Assembly (NCBI GenBank): GCA_947305255.1
Contig: CAMZDE010000004.1
Location: forward strand, 1 to 32,697
DNA length: 32,697 nt
Source of the DNA: an uncultured Alphaproteobacteria bacterium
GTDB taxonomy: Bacteria; Pseudomonadota; Alphaproteobacteria; Rs-D84
Direction: 5' to 3'
The notes under the pieces are model-generated. The model did not search any database. It worked only from the letters and a program-made list of their open reading frames with translations, and was not told the DNA's origin. Both the position numbers and the translations under genes were made by a program. Within the stretch, counting starts at the first letter, position 1. Each line of letters opens with the position of its first letter. Of the stretch, positions 28,370-32,697 are shown one piece after another.

Positions 28370-28392
28370 ACCGCCCGTTTGGGCGGTTTTTT
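28370..28392. terminator. Intrinsic terminator downstream of rlpA
   Basis: accgcccgtttgggcggttttttg. Confidence 0.85.
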
Positions 28393-28454
28393 GTGCTTGA
28401 TTTATTTTTATCGGTTGGTATAAAATCAAAACAGCAAAAGGAATTAATTCACAA

Positions 28455-28910
28455 ATGCGTTTAATTGTTTTGGCTTTGTCGTGTTTAGTGTTGGCAGCTT
28501 GCAATAGCATATATGTAAAACCCAACACTTTGGACACAAACGCGATGATTTATACGCCGCGCGGCGGTTATTCTATGCAACGTTCGATTAAACAGGTTAT
28601 GGACGAACGCGGGTATAAAACGCACGTCGGCAGATTAACATCCGTAACCGAAGGCGATTCCAGCGACCACGAAATATATTCAAAATCAAAAAACATTCGA
28701 TATTCGGTGATTATTTCGGAACGCGCTGAAAAATTACGACCAATTTGGTGCATGTTCAATGGTTTCTGGTGGTGGAATTTTGAGTTTGCCATATCAGATC
28801 GAACCACCGGCAAAGAAATTATGTCGTGGCGCGGACGCGGATGCCAGAACAGTTCATTGCGCAAACTAAACGCCGTGTTGGATGAATTAGAAATGAAAAA
28901 AGATAAATAA
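28455..28910 (+). CDS. Small lipoprotein, unknown function
   Basis: MRLIVLALSCLVLAACNSIYVKP lipobox. Confidence 0.7.
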   Translation: MRLIVLALSCLVLAACNSIYVKPNTLDTNAMIYTPRGGYSMQRSIKQVMDERGYKTHVGRLTSVTEGDSSDHEIYSKSKNIRYSVIISERAEKLRPIWCMFNGFWWWNFEFAISDRTTGKEIMSWRGRGCQNSSLRKLNAVLDELEMKKDK

Positions 28911-28932
28911 AAATGTCTAATCGGACATTTTT
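28909..28932. terminator. Intrinsic terminator abutting the leader copy 2 promoter
   Basis: aaaatgtctaatcggacatttttt. Confidence 0.75.
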
Positions 28933-28935
28933 TAT

Positions 28936-28964
28936 TTGTATTCAATTTCAAAATTTGATAAAAT
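28936..28964 (+). promoter_or_regulatory. Sigma70-like promoter of leader copy 2
   Basis: TTGTAT (28936-28941), 17 nt, TAAAAT (28959-28964); same layout upstream of copy 1. Confidence 0.6.
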
Positions 28965-28970
28965 GGTTGG

Positions 28971-29168
28971 GTCGGGAAGAGTTTTTCCGACGGGGTGTAA
29001 GAACCCTTTTAAGTCGCGTTTGTGATAACGTTAAAATCTCCAACCTATGGTTGGAGGGTTGCCGAATAAATTGAATAAGGCACACAATTTCGACTTAAAT
29101 TGTTCTTAACCTCCAACCACCTTTTTTTGGGTGGTTTTTGTTGTTGAAACAAATAAAGGAGAGGAACG
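28971..29168 (+). promoter_or_regulatory. Structured 5' leader RNA, copy 2
   Basis: P1 28972-28978/28984-28990; P2 28998-29004 with 29102-29108; pseudoknot strand 29011-29016 with loop 29091-29096; P4 29038-29045/29049-29056; P5 29060-29063/29079-29082; P6 29085-29090/29097-29102; terminator-like 29115-29121/29130-29136 + TTTGTT. Confidence 0.75.
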
Positions 29169-29681
29169 ATGAAAGCAACAAAAACTTTATTATCAATCGC
29201 CGTAATCGCGGCATTACCAATTACCACAATGGCGGAAATCAATTATGTTGGCTCACAAACACCAGCTTACGTTGGCAACAACGGCCTTGCAATAATGACT
29301 ACCTCTGGCGGACCATATGCAACAATAGAACCAACAGCAGCCGATGAATCACATATCGCCAGCACCGCATATGTCAAAGGTGCATATAATGATACAATCG
29401 CCGCGATAAATTATGTTGATTTCCAAGTGCAAAAAAAACAGGAACAACTTGGCTTATATGACTCGGAAGACGAAGAAACTATTGGATACATGCTTCAAGA
29501 TGTACAAAGTTCATTAAACGATGTTGACAACGTGTTTCAATTGGTCAATGGTATGGCGGTGAAAAATGCGGTTAATGCCGTCGATACTAAAATAGACAAC
29601 CAACGTGTCACAATTTATACAACATGGGATGACGATAGTGCGAATGCGACGATGCAGGTAGAGTTATCAACCGCACAATAG
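29169..29681 (+). CDS. Secreted protein of unknown function with AYVKGAYN/IYTTWDDD motifs (paralog of 3927-4427)
   Basis: Signal peptide MKATKTLLSIAVIAALPITTMAEI; HIASTAYVKGAYNDTIAAIN; RVTIYTTWDDDSA; RBS AAAGGAGAGG. Confidence 0.8.
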   Translation: MKATKTLLSIAVIAALPITTMAEINYVGSQTPAYVGNNGLAIMTTSGGPYATIEPTAADESHIASTAYVKGAYNDTIAAINYVDFQVQKKQEQLGLYDSEDEETIGYMLQDVQSSLNDVDNVFQLVNGMAVKNAVNAVDTKIDNQRVTIYTTWDDDSANATMQVELSTAQ

Positions 29682-29694
29682 CGTCAACACATCA

Positions 29695-29880
29695 ATGTCA
29701 TTGCGAAGGGCTGCAACCAACGATAAGCCGCAGGCGTTTGTTGTTGCAGCCCTGTGGCAATCCAGTGAATCGGAATCTGGTGTGGCAGTTGCCGCACCAG
29801 ACTTTTTATTTAACTGGATTCCCACGTCGTGTTTTTCACAACGCTATCGCTTTTGTAAAAAACACTTCTCGGAATGACAT
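29695..29880. repeat. Palindromic intergenic repeat element (MITE/RPE-like)
   Basis: Outer inverted ends ATGTCATTGCGAAG ... CTTCTCGGAATGACAT, inner CAATCCAGT ... ACTGGATT, plus hairpin gggctgcaac...gttgcagccc. Confidence 0.75.
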
Positions 29881-29926
29881 AGTCCTTTTTTTCGAATTTT
29901 GTTCCCTAGTTTTATAATCACATATC

Positions 29927-29956
29927 AAAAAACACCGCGGTCGCGGTGTTTTTTTA
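29927..29956. terminator. Intrinsic terminator downstream of rubrerythrin
   Basis: aaaaaacaccgcggtcgcggtgttttttt. Confidence 0.8.
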
Positions 29957-29975
29957 TATCAGATTAAATTATTAT

Positions 29976-30596
29976 TTAATCTTTTTGTGCATATTCACAA
30001 AAGCCTTCGTTAGTATCACAACGGGAAATGACACCTTCGCTGATGAAATAGCCCTGAGGGTGCAGACACGCCGGACATACTTTTGGCGCTTCGGTTCCAA
30101 TATGCCAATTACCGCAATTTGTGCAACGCCACATTACGATTTTATCAGATTTGAATATTGTGCCGTTTTCGATTGCTTCGGCCAGCGCACGGAAACGTGA
30201 TTCGTGATAACGTTCGGCATAACCAATGTTTTTCAGCACATCTGCGATTGCTGTGAAACCTTCTTGGGCCGCGATTTGCGCAAATTTAGGATACATATCG
30301 GTGTTTTCTTCGTGTTCACCGTATGCCGCCGCTTTCAAATTTTCCAATGTATCACCGATTTTGCCGGCCGGAAAATTCGCAGTTATTTCGACGCTGCCCC
30401 CTTCGAGATATTTGAACAGGCGTTCGGCGTGTTCTTTTTCTTGGGCCGCAGTTTCTTCAAAAATCTTTCCGATTGCTTCATATCCGTCTTTTTTCGCCTG
30501 TGACGCAAAGAATGTATAGCGGTTACGTGCCTGAGATTCACCGGCAAAAGCAATCAATAAATTTTTTTCGGTTTGGGTTCCTTTTAACGATACCAT
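29976..30596 (-). CDS. rbr: Rubrerythrin
   Basis: Ferritin-like GESQARNRYTFFASQAKKDGYEAIGKIFEETAAQEKEHAERLFK and rubredoxin-like WRCTNCGNWHIGTEAPKVCPACLHPQGYF. Confidence 0.95.
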   Translation of the reverse strand: MVSLKGTQTEKNLLIAFAGESQARNRYTFFASQAKKDGYEAIGKIFEETAAQEKEHAERLFKYLEGGSVEITANFPAGKIGDTLENLKAAAYGEHEENTDMYPKFAQIAAQEGFTAIADVLKNIGYAERYHESRFRALAEAIENGTIFKSDKIVMWRCTNCGNWHIGTEAPKVCPACLHPQGYFISEGVISRCDTNEGFCEYAQKD

Positions 30597-30734
30597 ATTT
30601 TCTCCTTTTTTCATTCGTATATAATTTTCAGGACTACATAAATTTTAGAAATCTATTTCTTTCATTTTGTTCCCCTTTGGTCGCATTTAATTGCACACAA
30701 ATTCTAACAAAATTGTGCGAAAAACGCAATATGT

Positions 30735-32334
<1,600 letters not shown>

Positions 32335-32342
32335 TTAAAAAC

Positions 32343-32371
32343 TTGCAATTTCCAGTCCGAATATTTATAAT
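32343..32371 (+). promoter_or_regulatory. Sigma70-like promoter of ssrA
   Basis: TTGCAA (32343-32348), 17 nt, TATAAT (32366-32371). Confidence 0.75.
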
Positions 32372-32377
32372 ATACAT

Positions 32378-32697
32378 TGCCATGCAAATGGTGATGATTC
32401 TGAATTCGTTGCGGAATAGTCGTTTTGGACTGGGGGGCGGTACCCCACAGCTCCACCAAATATCTTCACGGGGCTGACATAGTTTCGACAGGCGAAATAA
32501 AGGCAAATCGATTGAATCCGGGTGGTTCCGTAAAAACTAAATAAAAACTGAATGGCGATAGAATCGCTGCGAACGATAACGTTCGTATTGCAATGGCTGC
32601 CTAAAAATATGGCGTTGAAATACGTTGGCGATTGTCGGTGTATTTCGTTTTAGCAATTGCGGGGTCTGTCGGGTACCTGGCACCAGAAACCCGACAT
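32378..32697 (+). ncRNA. ssrA: Circularly permuted two-piece tmRNA (may continue past window end)
   Basis: Acceptor piece ends CAGCTCCACCA at 32458; coding piece begins GGGGCTGACATAGTTTCGACAGG at 32470; CAGCTCC pairs GGGGCTG; tag frame GCG AAC GAT AAC GTT CGT ATT GCA ATG GCT GCC TAA (ANDNVRIAMAA) 32569-32604. Confidence 0.92.

Noticed and set aside
28971-29168. Leader RNA as a T-box or as a TPP, SAM or cobalamin riboswitch
   Set aside because: I see no T-box GGGTGGNACCGCG-type sequence, TPP CTGAGA, or cobalamin GCCACTG box; downstream genes are secreted unknowns, not metabolic genes. Formal Rfam search still needed.
29695-29877. 60-aa ORF in the intergenic repeat
   Set aside because: Lies entirely inside the palindromic repeat element.

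Overview
Window of about 32.7 kb from an AT-leaning bacterial chromosome, probably an uncultured alphaproteobacterium (inferred from a circularly permuted two-piece tmRNA and gene content). The housekeeping backbone is xerC-like, rpsD, lysS, tRNA-Gly(GCC), tgt, an M16 peptidase, queA, era, dCMP deaminase, bamD, murJ, rlpA, rubrerythrin, obgE and ssrA. Accessory content: an 87-bp-repeat BspA-like secreted protein running off the left edge (missing from the ORF track); a 2387-aa exported modular protein with an HPD (J-domain-like) motif and two HEYGH zincin-like domains separated by near-identical Ala/Gly/Thr linkers, coupled to a 102-aa ORF; a 464-aa possible RelA/SpoT-like nucleotidyltransferase with a truncated paralog; and a palindromic repeat element. 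The strongest candidate for something undescribed is a structured 5' leader RNA present three times (about 852-1190 minus, 4428-4660 minus, 28971-29168 plus), each upstream of a signal-peptide protein. The copies share one architecture: 5' hairpin, GGGGY, a long-range closing helix, three internal hairpins, a hairpin whose loop can form a pseudoknot, then an intrinsic-terminator-like hairpin whose 5' arm can pair instead with an upstream strand. Compensatory base changes occur in several helices. This looks like an uncharacterised attenuator or riboswitch-like element. No database search was possible.
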